Positions 16,144 through 24,846 of a stretch of DNA of 45,696 nucleotides are shown piece by piece. How positions within the stretch are numbered: the first letter of the stretch is position 1; every line of letters starts with the position of its first letter. The notes beneath the pieces are model-generated. The model did no database searches and had not been told where the DNA came from. It was given only the letters and a program-made list of their open reading frames with translations. A program made the position numbers and the translations under genes. This stretch comes from an uncultured Mycoplasmatota bacterium (GTDB lineage Bacteria > Bacillota_I > Bacilli_A > RF39 > UBA660), in the NCBI GenBank assembly GCA_947649355.1, contig CANSRG010000005.1, positions 1 to 45,696 on the forward strand, in the 5' to 3' direction.

Positions 16144-16881
16144 ATGTTAGAAAATAAGGTAGCTATAATTACTGGAGGAACAAGGGGGATTGGACTTGAA
16201 ATTGTTAGAACATTTTTGCAAAATAAAGCTCGAGTAATTCTTTTTGGTTCTCGAGAGGAATCTGTTCATAAAGCCATTTTATTATTAAAAAAAGAAGGAT
16301 TTGCTGTAGATGGTTATTTTCCTAATTTAAATAAAATTGAGGAAATTGAACAAGTCGTACAAGAGATTTTTTCTAAATATCGTTCTATAGATATTTTGGT
16401 TAATAATGCGGGTATTTCTGCAAGTAAAAAAATTGAGGATACGACTTCTTTAGAATTTGAAAGTATTATGAATTTAAATGTAAATGCAATTTTTAATATG
16501 TGTAAAGCTGTTGTACCTTTTATGAAAGAAAATCATGGTGGAGTCATTTTAAATACAAGTTCTATGGTTAGTATTTATGGTCAGCCTTCTGGGGTAGGAT
16601 ATCCTGCGAGTAAGTTTGCTGTAAATGGACTTACAAAATCTTTAGCAAGAGAGTTAGCTTCTTTTGGCATTCGTGTAAATGCAGTTGCCCCTGGAATTAT
16701 CAATACCGACATGGTTTCTTGTTTACCAAAAGAAGTGATAGACCCCCTTGTTAAAACTATTCCTCTTGGAAGAATTGGCGAACCAAAAGATATTGCAAAT
16801 GCTTTTTTGTTTTTAGCAAGTGATTTAGCTAGCTATATTACTGGAGAAATTTTATCTGTAGATGGAGCCGCAAGAAGTTAA
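16144..16881 (+). CDS. SDR-family oxidoreductase (FabG-like)
   Basis: The 245-residue classical short-chain dehydrogenase has a Rossmann nucleotide motif TGGTRGIG (about 10-17), NNAG (about 87-90), catalytic Ser in NTSSM (about 137-141) and YPASK (about 154-158). PGIINTD follows the active site and the C-terminus is SVDGAA. Classical SDRs use NAD(P)H. Resemblance to FabG (3-oxoacyl-ACP reductase) is clear, but no fatty-acid genes are adjacent, so the substrate is open. It appears to be a single-gene unit with AGGTAGG as ribosome-binding site. Confidence 0.85.
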   Translation: MLENKVAIITGGTRGIGLEIVRTFLQNKARVILFGSREESVHKAILLLKKEGFAVDGYFPNLNKIEEIEQVVQEIFSKYRSIDILVNNAGISASKKIEDTTSLEFESIMNLNVNAIFNMCKAVVPFMKENHGGVILNTSSMVSIYGQPSGVGYPASKFAVNGLTKSLARELASFGIRVNAVAPGIINTDMVSCLPKEVIDPLVKTIPLGRIGEPKDIANAFLFLASDLASYITGEILSVDGAARS

Positions 16882-16940
16882 ATGAAATGGAAAAAATTAT
16901 GATTCAACCTTTCGTTTAGTTTATTCAACCTATAGTATAT

Positions 16941-16968
16941 TTGTAACCCTATATTTTTTTGTTACAAT
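16941..16968 (+). promoter_or_regulatory. Promoter with embedded inverted repeat before the thioredoxin-like gene
   Basis: TTGTAA (16941-16946), a 16-bp spacer and TACAAT (16963-16968) form a plausible vegetative promoter. The inverted repeat TTGTAAC (16941-16947) / GTTACAA (16961-16967) covers both boxes, a good position for a repressor dimer. Confidence 0.5.
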
Positions 16969-16989
16969 GATTTTGTAGGAGGGAAGAAT

Positions 16990-17601
16990 ATGAATCGTAA
17001 AAAAATACTTTTTTCAGGAATTTTCCTATTTTTCATGATATGTAGTTGTGGTGGATATTTTCTTTTTCAAGGAGAAAAAAAATCTACAATTTCTGATGCC
17101 GAAGTTTTTGCTAATGAATATCATGAAGTTTCACCAGATCATGTGTTTGTTTCTAAAACTTATGAAGAAATTGTAAATATTATGGAACATGGAACAGGTG
17201 TAGTATATCTTGGTTATCCTGAATGTCCTTGGTGTCAGTATTATGTAAAATATTTAAATGAAGTAGCTAAAGAAGTCGGATTAGATAAAATTTATTATGC
17301 AAATACAAAAAAAATAAAAGAAGAAAATATGGATTATTATCATCATCTTATTTCTATTTTAGATGGATATTTACAATTTAATAATGAAGGAGAACAATGG
17401 ATTTATGTTCCTAATGTTTCTTTTCATATTGGAGGTAACATTATTTTTAATGATTATGAAACATCAAAAGATACACATGGTTTAAAAAATCCAGAAGATT
17501 ATTGGAATGACGAAGAAATAAAAGAGTTAAAAAAAGCTTTAACTACTGCTATGAAAAAAGTAAAAGAGGCTAGTGAAGTTTGTACAGATTGTAATAAATA
17601 G
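16990..17601 (+). CDS. Membrane-anchored thioredoxin-fold protein
   Basis: The 203-residue protein has an N-terminal hydrophobic segment (about 5-25) ending in ICSCGG, possibly an atypical lipobox. The thioredoxin-like domain carries the redox motif C79-P-W-C82 in YPECPWCQYY. The family resembles bacteriocin-transport accessory and TlpA-like thiol proteins. The C-terminus ends CTDCNK, a second possible thiol pair. It would act outside the membrane on disulfides; partners are unknown. GGAGGG precedes the ATG and a strong terminator follows. Confidence 0.75.
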   Translation: MNRKKILFSGIFLFFMICSCGGYFLFQGEKKSTISDAEVFANEYHEVSPDHVFVSKTYEEIVNIMEHGTGVVYLGYPECPWCQYYVKYLNEVAKEVGLDKIYYANTKKIKEENMDYYHHLISILDGYLQFNNEGEQWIYVPNVSFHIGGNIIFNDYETSKDTHGLKNPEDYWNDEEIKELKKALTTAMKKVKEASEVCTDCNK

Positions 17602-17616
17602 TACAAAAATTTTATA

Positions 17617-17656
17617 GAAACAATCAAAATATGACTTGATGTTGTTTCTTTTTTTT
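17617..17656 (+). terminator. Terminator after the thioredoxin-like gene
   Basis: GAAACAATCAA pairs with TTGATGTTGTTTC (one bulged base) across an 8-nt loop. Eight or more T follow. Confidence 0.85.
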
Positions 17657-17757
17657 ATAAAACTCTAAAATATATTTACATTTTACTAAAAAGGTGTTAC
17701 GCTCAATATATATTTTTTTTGGAGTATCCTTAAGAAATGTTAAGTAAGGAGGTACAC

Positions 17758-17973
17758 ATGAATACTGGAATAGTAAAATTTTTTAATAGTGAAAAAGGTT
17801 ATGGCTTTATTACAGATGATAAATCTAAAGAAGATATTTTTGTTCATTTTTCAAGTATTAACGTTGATGGTTATAAAGCTTTAGAAAAAGATCAAAAAGT
17901 TTCATTTGATATTGAACAAGATCCAAAAGATCCTTCAAAATCAAGAGCTGTTAATGTAACTATTTTAAATTAG
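17758..17973 (+). CDS. Cold-shock domain protein
   Basis: The 71-residue protein has the RNA-binding motifs [13 protein letters not shown] (RNP1) and DIFVHFSSI (RNP2) of the CspA/CspB family. These are RNA chaperones that bind single-stranded nucleic acid. I chose ATG 17758, preceded by AAGGAGG, over the in-frame ATG at 17737, which would add seven non-family residues. The product length fits the 65-70 residues usual for the family. Confidence 0.95.
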   Translation: MNTGIVKFFNSEKGYGFITDDKSKEDIFVHFSSINVDGYKALEKDQKVSFDIEQDPKDPSKSRAVNVTILN

Positions 17974-18004
17974 AAAAAGCAAGAGTAATTTTTTGCTTTT
18001 TTTC
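17974..18004 (+). terminator. Terminator after the cold-shock gene
   Basis: AAAAAGCAA (17974-17982) pairs with TTGCTTTTT (17993-18001) and ends in a T-run. The A-rich 5' arm could also make it work on the other strand. Confidence 0.8.
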
Positions 18005-18027
18005 TACATTTTGAAAAGGAGAAGAGA

Positions 18028-19206
18028 ATGAATCAAATAACATGTCCTAATTGTGGGAATAATTTTCAAATAACAGAAAGTGAGTATGATTTAATTGTAA
18101 AACAAATTAAAACACAAGAAATAGAAAAAGAAAAACAGAGAATAAAAGCACAAATGGAAAGTGATTTAAAAATAGCTCGACTACAATTTGAAACAGAAAA
18201 GACAAAAGAACTACAAGAAAAAAATTTGCGTATTCAAGAACTTTTAAGCGCTTTAGAAAAAAAAGAAATGGAATTAGAGAAAAATTATATCGAAATGTTA
18301 AGTCAAAAAGATATGGAAGTAAAAGATTTACAAAGTAAGATTCTTTTAAAAGAAAGTGAATTTAAAATAAAAGAGAAAAATTTACAAGAAAGCTTTCAAG
18401 AAAAATTGCAAATTAAAGAAGAACAAATTTCTTATTATAAAGATTTTAAGGCTAGACAATCTACTAAAATGATAGGAGAATCTTTAGAACAACATTGTAG
18501 TAATTCCTTTAATTCTTTACGACCTTTATTTCCTTATGCATATTTTGAAAAAGATAATGATATAAAAACTGGTTCTAAAGGAGATTTTATTTTTAGAGAT
18601 TATGATGAAGATGGCAGTGAATTTGTTTCTATTATGTTTGAAATGAAAAATGAAGCTGATGTTACTACTACAAAACATAAAAATGAAGATTTTTTGAAAG
18701 AATTAGATAAAGATAGGAAAGAAAAAAATTGTGAATATGCTGTTTTAGTAAGTTTATTAGAAATAGATAGTGAATTATATAATACTGGAATTGTTGATAT
18801 GTCGCATCGTTATTCTAAAATGTATGTTATTCGCCCACAGTTTTTTATTCCTCTTATAACTTTGATTCGAAATTTGGGAATAAATTCTTTAAAATATAAA
18901 AAAGATTTAGAACTTTTAAAAAATCAAAATATTGATATTTCTCATTTTGAAGAAAATATGGAATCTTTTAAAGAAGGGTTTGGAAGAAATTATCGAATTG
19001 CTAGTGAAAAATTTAAAAAAGCAATTGATGAAATTGATAAGACAATTGATCATTTACAAAAAACAAAAGATGCTTTACTTTCTAGTGAAAATAATTTGCG
19101 TCTTGCAAATAATAAAGCGGAAGAATTAACTATAAAAAAATTAACACATAATAGTGAGACTATGGCAAAAATGTTTTTAGAAGAAAGAGAAAAAATTAGT
19201 TCGTAG
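18028..19206 (+). CDS. DUF2130 coiled-coil protein with nuclease-like core
   Basis: The 392-residue protein starts with a short zinc-finger-like CPNCG element. A long charged coiled coil (about 30-145) follows, then the DUF2130 domain (about 146-290) beginning KDFKARQSTKMIGESLEQHC. The core contains GDFIFRD and FEMKNEAD, consistent with the D-x(n)-E-x-K pattern of restriction-endonuclease-like folds. A second coiled coil ends the protein. The family is widespread but its function is not established. Nucleic-acid cleavage is inferred only from the fold. Confidence 0.85.
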   Translation: MNQITCPNCGNNFQITESEYDLIVKQIKTQEIEKEKQRIKAQMESDLKIARLQFETEKTKELQEKNLRIQELLSALEKKEMELEKNYIEMLSQKDMEVKDLQSKILLKESEFKIKEKNLQESFQEKLQIKEEQISYYKDFKARQSTKMIGESLEQHCSNSFNSLRPLFPYAYFEKDNDIKTGSKGDFIFRDYDEDGSEFVSIMFEMKNEADVTTTKHKNEDFLKELDKDRKEKNCEYAVLVSLLEIDSELYNTGIVDMSHRYSKMYVIRPQFFIPLITLIRNLGINSLKYKKDLELLKNQNIDISHFEENMESFKEGFGRNYRIASEKFKKAIDEIDKTIDHLQKTKDALLSSENNLRLANNKAEELTIKKLTHNSETMAKMFLEEREKISS

Positions 19207-19221
19207 TATTTAAAAATTTTA

Positions 19222-19250
19222 AAGTCTATCATTGACTTCTTTTTTTTATT
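19222..19250 (+). terminator. Terminator after the DUF2130 gene
   Basis: AAGTC (19222-19226) pairs with GACTT (19234-19238) across a 7-nt loop, followed by a T-rich tract. The short stem lowers confidence. Confidence 0.55.
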
Positions 19251-19296
19251 GTGTGATAATGATTGTCGCGAATGAATTTGTATGGAGTGTGGTTGT

Positions 19297-21267
19297 ATGA
19301 AAAAAATGGATTTAGGAAAAGATAATATCAATAAACTTTTATTTTCTTTTGCAATTCCTTGTGTAGTTAGTATGCTTATCAATTCTGTTTATAATATTGT
19401 CGATCAAATTTTTATTGGAAAAGGTGTAGGAACTGTTGGAAATGCTGCTACAAATGTAATTTTTCCGCTTGTTTTAGTTTTTGGTGCTGTGGCTTCTTTA
19501 TTTGGTAATGGTTGTAGTGCCAATCTTTCTTTAAAACTTGGGGAAGGGAAGAAAAAAGAAGCGAGTCATTCTTTAGGTTCTTTTATTACAGTTACTTTTT
19601 TTGTTTCTATTTTTATTGGGGTATTGTCCTATCTTTTTTTACCTCAATTAGTTTTATTTTTTGGAAGTACAGAAACTGTTTATCCTTATGCTCTTTCTTA
19701 TGGTAGAATCATTGCTCTCGGAGCACCTTTTGTTATTTTTTATACTGCTTTAGCAAGTGTTATTAGAGCAGATGGAAATCCTAAATATTCCATGATTTTA
19801 CTAGTCGTAGGAGCAATTATCAATTTAATTTTAGACCCTATATTTATTTTTGGGTTTCATATGGGAGTAGAAGGTGGAGCACTAGCTACAGTAATTGGTC
19901 AAGCAGTTTCTTTTATTCTTGCACTTTTTTATATTCGTCGTATGAAAAGTGTTAAATTAGAAAGAAAAGATTTTGTTCCAAATAAATCTATTTTTCGAAT
20001 TATGAGTCTTGGATTATCTAGTTTTATTACTCAAATGACTGTTTTAGTTTTGTTTGTTTTTATGAATAATGTTTTGACAAGGTTAGGGGCTAATACTAAA
20101 TTTGGGATGGATATTCCTTTATCTTGTTATGGGATTCTTTCTAAAATCAATAGTTTATATATTTCTTCTATTTTAGGAATTGCAATAGGTTCTCAGCCTA
20201 TTTTAGGATTTAATTATGGAGCATCCAATAAAAAAAGAGTGCAAGAAACTTTAAAAAAGGTTTTAAAAATCAATTTAATTATTGGTCTTTGTTTTAATTT
20301 ATTATTTGTACTTTTTCCAGATGTTTTAGTTCGATTTTTTATTTCAAAGACTGATGTAAGCTATGATTTATTTTTAGAATTTTCTACTTTATTTTGTCGA
20401 AGTTTTTTAGTAATTATGGGATTAAATGCTCTTGAAATTACAACAAGTATTGTAATTCAATCTTTAGGAAATGTTTTTAAAGCTACACTCGTTTCTTTTA
20501 CAAGACAAATTCTTTTATTTATTCCAATTGCTTTAATTCTTTCGTATGGCTTTTCTTTTGGATTAAATGGTATTTTATATGCAGGACCTATTGCGGATAT
20601 AATTTGTTTTTTATTCTGTATTTTTTTGTTTCATAGTGAGTATAAAAAGCTTTCTTTTGATTCTTTAACTAAATTAGAAAGAAAAACTTTACCAGAAATT
20701 TCTTCTACTGATAAACCTTTTGTTATAACTATTTCAAGAGAATATGGAAGTGGGGGAAGATATGTTGGTCAATTACTTGCCCAAGAACTTGGAATTCCTT
20801 TTTATGATAAAGATATTATTTCTTTTACCGCGAAAGAAGCAGGATTTTCAAAAGAATATGTGGAAAAAATTGAAGAAAAAAACTCTTCTGTAAAATTTGA
20901 AAATAATAATGACGATCGTCTTTTTGTAGCAGAAACAAAAGTTATTCAAAAGCTCGCGAAACATTCGTGTGTTATAGTAGGAAGATGTGCAGATTATATT
21001 TTGAAGGATGATGTGAATGTATTAAAAATTTTTCTTTATAGTGATGAAGAATCAAAAATCAATCGTGCTATTAAATATTATGGATTATCGAAAGATTTAG
21101 CATTAAAAGAAGTGAAAAAAATCAATAAAGAGAGAGCAAAACATTATAAATACTATACTGGAAGAGATTGGTTTTCTCATTTTAATTATGATATTTCTAT
21201 TCATGTAGATCGTTTTGGAATAGAAAATGTTGTAACTTATTTAAAGACATATTTTGATAAAAAATAG
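19297..21267 (+). CDS. MATE-family transporter fused to a cytidylate-kinase-like domain
   Basis: The 656-residue protein has a complete MATE transporter (about 1-450, twelve hydrophobic segments). It starts with INKLLFSFAIPCVVSMLINS and contains the typical VDQIFIGKGVG and GSQPILGFNYGA motifs. A second domain runs from about 472 to 656, starting FVITISREYGSGGR, a P-loop of the cytidylate-kinase-like family (Cytidylate_kin2). It includes VIVGRCADYIL, and the C-terminal sequence HYKYYTGRDW is characteristic of that family. MATE proteins export cationic compounds using Na+ or H+ gradients. The role of the kinase-like domain is unknown. I chose ATG 19297 (GGAG ten bases upstream) over ATG 19282. 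Confidence 0.85.
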   Translation: MKKMDLGKDNINKLLFSFAIPCVVSMLINSVYNIVDQIFIGKGVGTVGNAATNVIFPLVLVFGAVASLFGNGCSANLSLKLGEGKKKEASHSLGSFITVTFFVSIFIGVLSYLFLPQLVLFFGSTETVYPYALSYGRIIALGAPFVIFYTALASVIRADGNPKYSMILLVVGAIINLILDPIFIFGFHMGVEGGALATVIGQAVSFILALFYIRRMKSVKLERKDFVPNKSIFRIMSLGLSSFITQMTVLVLFVFMNNVLTRLGANTKFGMDIPLSCYGILSKINSLYISSILGIAIGSQPILGFNYGASNKKRVQETLKKVLKINLIIGLCFNLLFVLFPDVLVRFFISKTDVSYDLFLEFSTLFCRSFLVIMGLNALEITTSIVIQSLGNVFKATLVSFTRQILLFIPIALILSYGFSFGLNGILYAGPIADIICFLFCIFLFHSEYKKLSFDSLTKLERKTLPEISSTDKPFVITISREYGSGGRYVGQLLAQELGIPFYDKDIISFTAKEAGFSKEYVEKIEEKNSSVKFENNNDDRLFVAETKVIQKLAKHSCVIVGRCADYILKDDVNVLKIFLYSDEESKINRAIKYYGLSKDLALKEVKKINKERAKHYKYYTGRDWFSHFNYDISIHVDRFGIENVVTYLKTYFDKK

Positions 21268-21295
21268 GAAAATTTAACATTCTTATTTTTTTTGC

Positions 21296-21327
21296 TTGAC
21301 TTTTAGGGGGGGGGGTTATGGTAGAAT
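21296..21327 (+). promoter_or_regulatory. Promoter with a G10 tract in the spacer (probable phase-variation switch)
   Basis: TTGACT (21296-21301) and TAGAAT (21322-21327) are separated by 20 bp that include ten consecutive G (21306-21315). An alternative -10, TATGGT at 21317-21322, would give a 15-bp spacer. Homopolymeric tracts between -35 and -10 change length by slipped-strand mispairing and switch promoters on and off, as with the poly-C tract of Bordetella fim promoters. With TAGAAT as -10, loss of three G would give the optimal 17-bp spacer. It drives the DUF285 surface protein starting at 21430. Confidence 0.75.
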
Positions 21328-21429
21328 GAGAATAGAGGATAGTCAAAAAGGTAACTTAGTGATATTTTTGTTTTGCACTCTATCATAAAAAAATAGGAAC
21401 ATACTAGCGAAAAGAAAGTTGGGCTATAT

Positions 21430-23430
21430 ATGAAAAAGAAAAAGGTATTATTCGTGGTAGGAATACTAATAGGAATATTTTGTGTAGTTGGAGCGAGTTT
21501 TGCAGTCTGGCAAGTAACACATGTCCAAACAGGAGAAAATAGTTTAACGGTTGGGTGTTTTAAAGTAGAGTTTACGGATCAAAATCCCATTCAAATAGGA
21601 AAAGCTTATCCAATAGAAGATAGTGTTGGTGCGTCTTTAACACCTTATGAATTTAGTATCACAAATACTTGTAATGATTTAGCTGCCTATCAAATCAACT
21701 TAGAAGTATTGAATGGAAGTACCATGAATGAACATAGTTATATAAAGACAATGTTAGATGAAGAAAACCCAAATTTATTAACAAGTAATCAAGTAGTAGA
21801 AAAGACATTAGAGAATGCAAATGCAGCATATAAATTAAAGAAGAGTTTTCTAAATGCCAATGAGACCAAGAATTTTACATTAAGACTATGGCTAGATAAA
21901 AATACTCCAGCAGATGAAACAATCATGAATAGTGTATTTAAAAGTAAAGTAACTATTACGACTAGTTATATAGATGAAGCCCCACTTGCTAGTGGAACCT
22001 TGAGAACTATTTATACTAGTACGAATGATGGAATGTGGCAATATAAAGGGCAAATAACAAAACTGATTATAGAAGACGAACTAAAGCCAATTATAGGTGC
22101 AATTGGAAGTTTTGATGAGTCTAGTAAAAAAGATGGAAGTGTCATGAGTTATATTGTAGAGAATCCGAAAGAAAATGAGACAGAGGAAACCACATATACA
22201 GCCTATTTACAAAGTAATGAAAAGTTATATTTAAATAATGGAAGTTGTTTATTTTTTAATTTTAAAAAGTTAGAATCTATTGAAGGTATTAGATATATGG
22301 ATACTAGTAATATTACTTATATGGGTTATATGTTTCAGAATTGCAGTAGTTTAACGACATTAGATTTAAGTAATTTTAATACTTCTAAAGTAACTGGTAT
22401 GGAATCTATGTTTCAAAATTGTAGCAGTTTAACTTCAATAGATTTGAGTAATTTTGATACTAGAAATGTAACATTTATGGGTTCTATGTTTAATGGATGT
22501 AGAAGTTTAACTTCTTTAGATGTGAGCAATTTCAGTACGGAAAAAGTAACGAATATGAGAGCTATGTTTTATTATTGTGAAAATTTAATTACATTGGATT
22601 TAAGTCATTTTAATACAAGTAATGTAACATTGATGGATTCTATATTTCGAGGTTGTAGTAGTTTAACGACATTAGACTTAAGTAGTTTTAAAACTTCAAA
22701 TGTTACAGATATGAGTGATATGTTTTATGGCTGTCGCAGTTTAACGACATTAGACTTAAATAGTTTTAATACAAGTAATGTAACTGTCATGAGTTATATG
22801 TTTCAAGATTGCAGTAATTTAACTGCATTAGACATAAGCAGTTTTAAAACTTCAAATGTAACAAGTATGCGTGGGATGTTTTTGGGCTGTCGCAGTTTAA
22901 CCACATTAGATATAAGTAATTTCAATACTGAAAAAGTAACCGATATGGTTGCTATGTTTTATGAATGTAACAGTTTAGCTTTGTTAGATTTGGATAATTT
23001 TGAAACTAGAAATGTAACAAATATGGCTGATATGTTTCAAGGATGTAGTAATTTAACCTTATTAGATCTGAGTAATTTCAATACCGAACAGGTAACCAAT
23101 ATGAGTCGAATGTTTTATAGATGTAACAGTTTAACCACATTAGATGTCAGTAATTTTAATACCGAAAAAGTTACTAATATGGGAGCTATGTTTTATGGGT
23201 GTAAAAATTTGACTTTTTTAGATTTAAGTGGCTTTCATACATTAAATGTTACAAATTCCAATTATGTTTATAAAGGATTCCAATCTATGTTTGATAATTG
23301 TTCTAAATTAACAAGAATTATATATGGAGACAATTTTATTTATGCGAATGATGCAAATGTTACGTCTATGTTTTCTAGTTGTCCTGCAAATAAACCAACC
23401 CATGAATCTTGGAGTGGTCTTGCACTTTAA
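21430..23430 (+). CDS. Secreted DUF285 (BspA-like) repeat surface protein
   Basis: The 666-residue protein has an N-terminal signal or anchor helix (about 5-27, FAVWQ at its end). A region of about 240 residues resembling TasA/camelysin-type beta domains (ENSLTVGCFKVEF) follows. From about 290 to 640 there are about thirteen 24-residue repeats of the form MFxxCxSLTTLDLSxFxTSxVTxM. These are DUF285 repeats, related to leucine-rich BspA-like surface proteins that mediate adhesion in several bacteria. No LPXTG-like signal is present, so retention is by the N-terminal helix or non-covalent. The start follows a weak ribosome-binding site. The G10 tract in its promoter predicts on/off expression. 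Confidence 0.85.
   Translation: MKKKKVLFVVGILIGIFCVVGASFAVWQVTHVQTGENSLTVGCFKVEFTDQNPIQIGKAYPIEDSVGASLTPYEFSITNTCNDLAAYQINLEVLNGSTMNEHSYIKTMLDEENPNLLTSNQVVEKTLENANAAYKLKKSFLNANETKNFTLRLWLDKNTPADETIMNSVFKSKVTITTSYIDEAPLASGTLRTIYTSTNDGMWQYKGQITKLIIEDELKPIIGAIGSFDESSKKDGSVMSYIVENPKENETEETTYTAYLQSNEKLYLNNGSCLFFNFKKLESIEGIRYMDTSNITYMGYMFQNCSSLTTLDLSNFNTSKVTGMESMFQNCSSLTSIDLSNFDTRNVTFMGSMFNGCRSLTSLDVSNFSTEKVTNMRAMFYYCENLITLDLSHFNTSNVTLMDSIFRGCSSLTTLDLSSFKTSNVTDMSDMFYGCRSLTTLDLNSFNTSNVTVMSYMFQDCSNLTALDISSFKTSNVTSMRGMFLGCRSLTTLDISNFNTEKVTDMVAMFYECNSLALLDLDNFETRNVTNMADMFQGCSNLTLLDLSNFNTEQVTNMSRMFYRCNSLTTLDVSNFNTEKVTNMGAMFYGCKNLTFLDLSGFHTLNVTNSNYVYKGFQSMFDNCSKLTRIIYGDNFIYANDANVTSMFSSCPANKPTHESWSGLAL
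22300..23310. repeat. 72-bp DUF285 coding repeats
   Basis: About thirteen imperfect 72-bp units encode the 24-residue DUF285 repeats. They diverge enough at DNA level that large slippage is less likely than for the collagen arrays, although recombination between units is possible. Confidence 0.75.
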
Positions 23431-23491
23431 TTTTTTCTTTTAAAATTTTCTTTTTTGGGGTATAATACTTATTAGAATAAGGAGGATTTAA

Positions 23492-24289
23492 ATGAATAAG
23501 TTAGAGGGACGTGTTGCTATTATTACAGGTGGAGCAATGGGTAATGGTGAAGGAATTGCAGAAGTATTTTTAAAATATGGTGCAAAAGTAGTTATTTTAG
23601 ATTATGCTGAAGAGCTTGCTTTAACACTTGGAACTTTAAAAGAAAAATATAATGATGCTATCGTGGTAGGGTATCATGTTGATATAAGAAATCGTTCTTC
23701 ATTAGATGAAATTTGTAAAATGGTTGCCAATCAGTTTGGTGGCATTGATATATTAGTAAATAATGCTGGTGTATGTAAACTAGAGCCGTTTGTTACAATG
23801 GATGATGAAACTAGAGACTTTCATTTTGATATCAATATTGATGGAACATGGAATATGACGAAAGCTTGTTTACCGTATTTAATTCAAAGCCAACATGCAA
23901 GTATTATCAATTTGTCTAGTGTGACTGGTGTACGTGTTGCAGATCCTGGTGAGGTTGCTTATGCTACTACCAAAGCTGCTCTTGTAGGTTTTACGAAAGG
24001 ACTCGCGGCAGATTTAGTTTCAGAAAATATTCGAGTAAATGCTATTTTACCTGGTTATATTAGAACCCCTATGGTGGAAAAAATGGCTCATCTTTCTAGT
24101 CCAGAAAATCCAGAAGGTGTTATTTCTAGTATTGCTTCTGCTATTCCTATGAAAAGAATGGGAACCGTTTATGAACTTGGTGAACTAGCTGCTTTTCTTG
24201 CTAGTGATGAATCTAGTTATATTACTGCTGAAACCATTGTTTTTGATGGTGGAAGTACATTACCAGAAACAAATAGTATGGGTGTTTAA
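23492..24289 (+). CDS. ucpA: SDR-family oxidoreductase UcpA-like
   Basis: The 265-residue classical SDR has TGGAMGNGEGI at the nucleotide site, LVNNAGVCKLEPF, catalytic S in NLSSVTG and YATTK. It shares UcpA-specific blocks: RDFHFDINIDGTWNMTKA, ADPGEVAYATTKAALVG, LAAFLASDESSYIT and the ending DGGSTLPETNSMGV. UcpA is an uncharacterised NAD(P)-dependent oxidoreductase known from Escherichia. The substrate is unknown. TATAAT (23461-23466) and AAGGAGG precede it and a strong terminator follows. Confidence 0.85.
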   Translation: MNKLEGRVAIITGGAMGNGEGIAEVFLKYGAKVVILDYAEELALTLGTLKEKYNDAIVVGYHVDIRNRSSLDEICKMVANQFGGIDILVNNAGVCKLEPFVTMDDETRDFHFDINIDGTWNMTKACLPYLIQSQHASIINLSSVTGVRVADPGEVAYATTKAALVGFTKGLAADLVSENIRVNAILPGYIRTPMVEKMAHLSSPENPEGVISSIASAIPMKRMGTVYELGELAAFLASDESSYITAETIVFDGGSTLPETNSMGV

Positions 24290-24315
24290 GAATAGTGTTT
24301 TCTATTCTTTTTTTC
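24289..24315 (+). terminator. Terminator after the ucpA-like gene
   Basis: AGAATAG (24289-24295) pairs with CTATTCT (24302-24308) across a 6-nt loop. A T-run follows. Confidence 0.85.
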
Positions 24316-24352
24316 TGTTTTAAAATATGTTAAAATGATAAAGGTGATGCAA

Positions 24353-24844
24353 ATGAAATGGTTAAAAGATTTAACACCTTATATAGTTATCTTGGTTTTT
24401 GTTCTACTAATTAGAACATTTATTGTTACTCCTATTAAAGTTCATGGACAAAGTATGTATGATACTCTAGAAGGAAATGAAATTATGCTTTTATATAAAT
24501 TTAGTGATATTAAGCGTTTTGATATTGTGGTAGCAAATTTAATACAAGATGGCAAAAAAGTTGATACTCTTATTAAACGAGTTTATGGGTTACCTGGTGA
24601 AAAAATAAAATGTGAAAATGGTCTTATTTATGTAAATGATAAGAAAATTGAAGATACTTATGCGTTTGGAAAAACAGAAGATTTTGATGAAATTGTTTTA
24701 TTAGATGATGAATATTTTGTTTTAGGAGATAACCGACAAGTTTCTTTAGATAGTCACGTGTTCGGGCCAATTAAGAAAAAAGATATGGAAGGCGTAACTA
24801 ATTTTGTTCTTTGGCCATTTTCTAAATTTGGAAAAGTAGAGTAA
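24353..24844 (+). CDS. lepB: Signal peptidase I
   Basis: The 163-residue type I signal peptidase has one N-terminal membrane helix (about 8-28), catalytic S34 in HGQSMYDTL and catalytic K75 in TLIKRVYGLPGE. The box FVLGDNRQVSLDSHVFG carries the conserved G-D-N-R and S-x-D-S elements. The Ser-Lys dyad marks it as the bacterial (P) type rather than the SipW type. It removes signal peptides at the outer membrane face. I chose ATG 24353 because AAGGTG is 6 bp upstream; ATGs at 24335 and 24347 are in frame but poorly placed. The radical SAM gene starts 2 bp after its stop. Confidence 0.92.
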   Translation: MKWLKDLTPYIVILVFVLLIRTFIVTPIKVHGQSMYDTLEGNEIMLLYKFSDIKRFDIVVANLIQDGKKVDTLIKRVYGLPGEKIKCENGLIYVNDKKIEDTYAFGKTEDFDEIVLLDDEYFVLGDNRQVSLDSHVFGPIKKKDMEGVTNFVLWPFSKFGKVE

Positions 24845-24846
24845 TT

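Noticed and set aside
23400..23430. Cell-wall sorting signal at the end of the DUF285 protein
   Set aside because: The C-terminus ends SWSGLAL, with no LPXTG-like motif, hydrophobic helix or basic tail.
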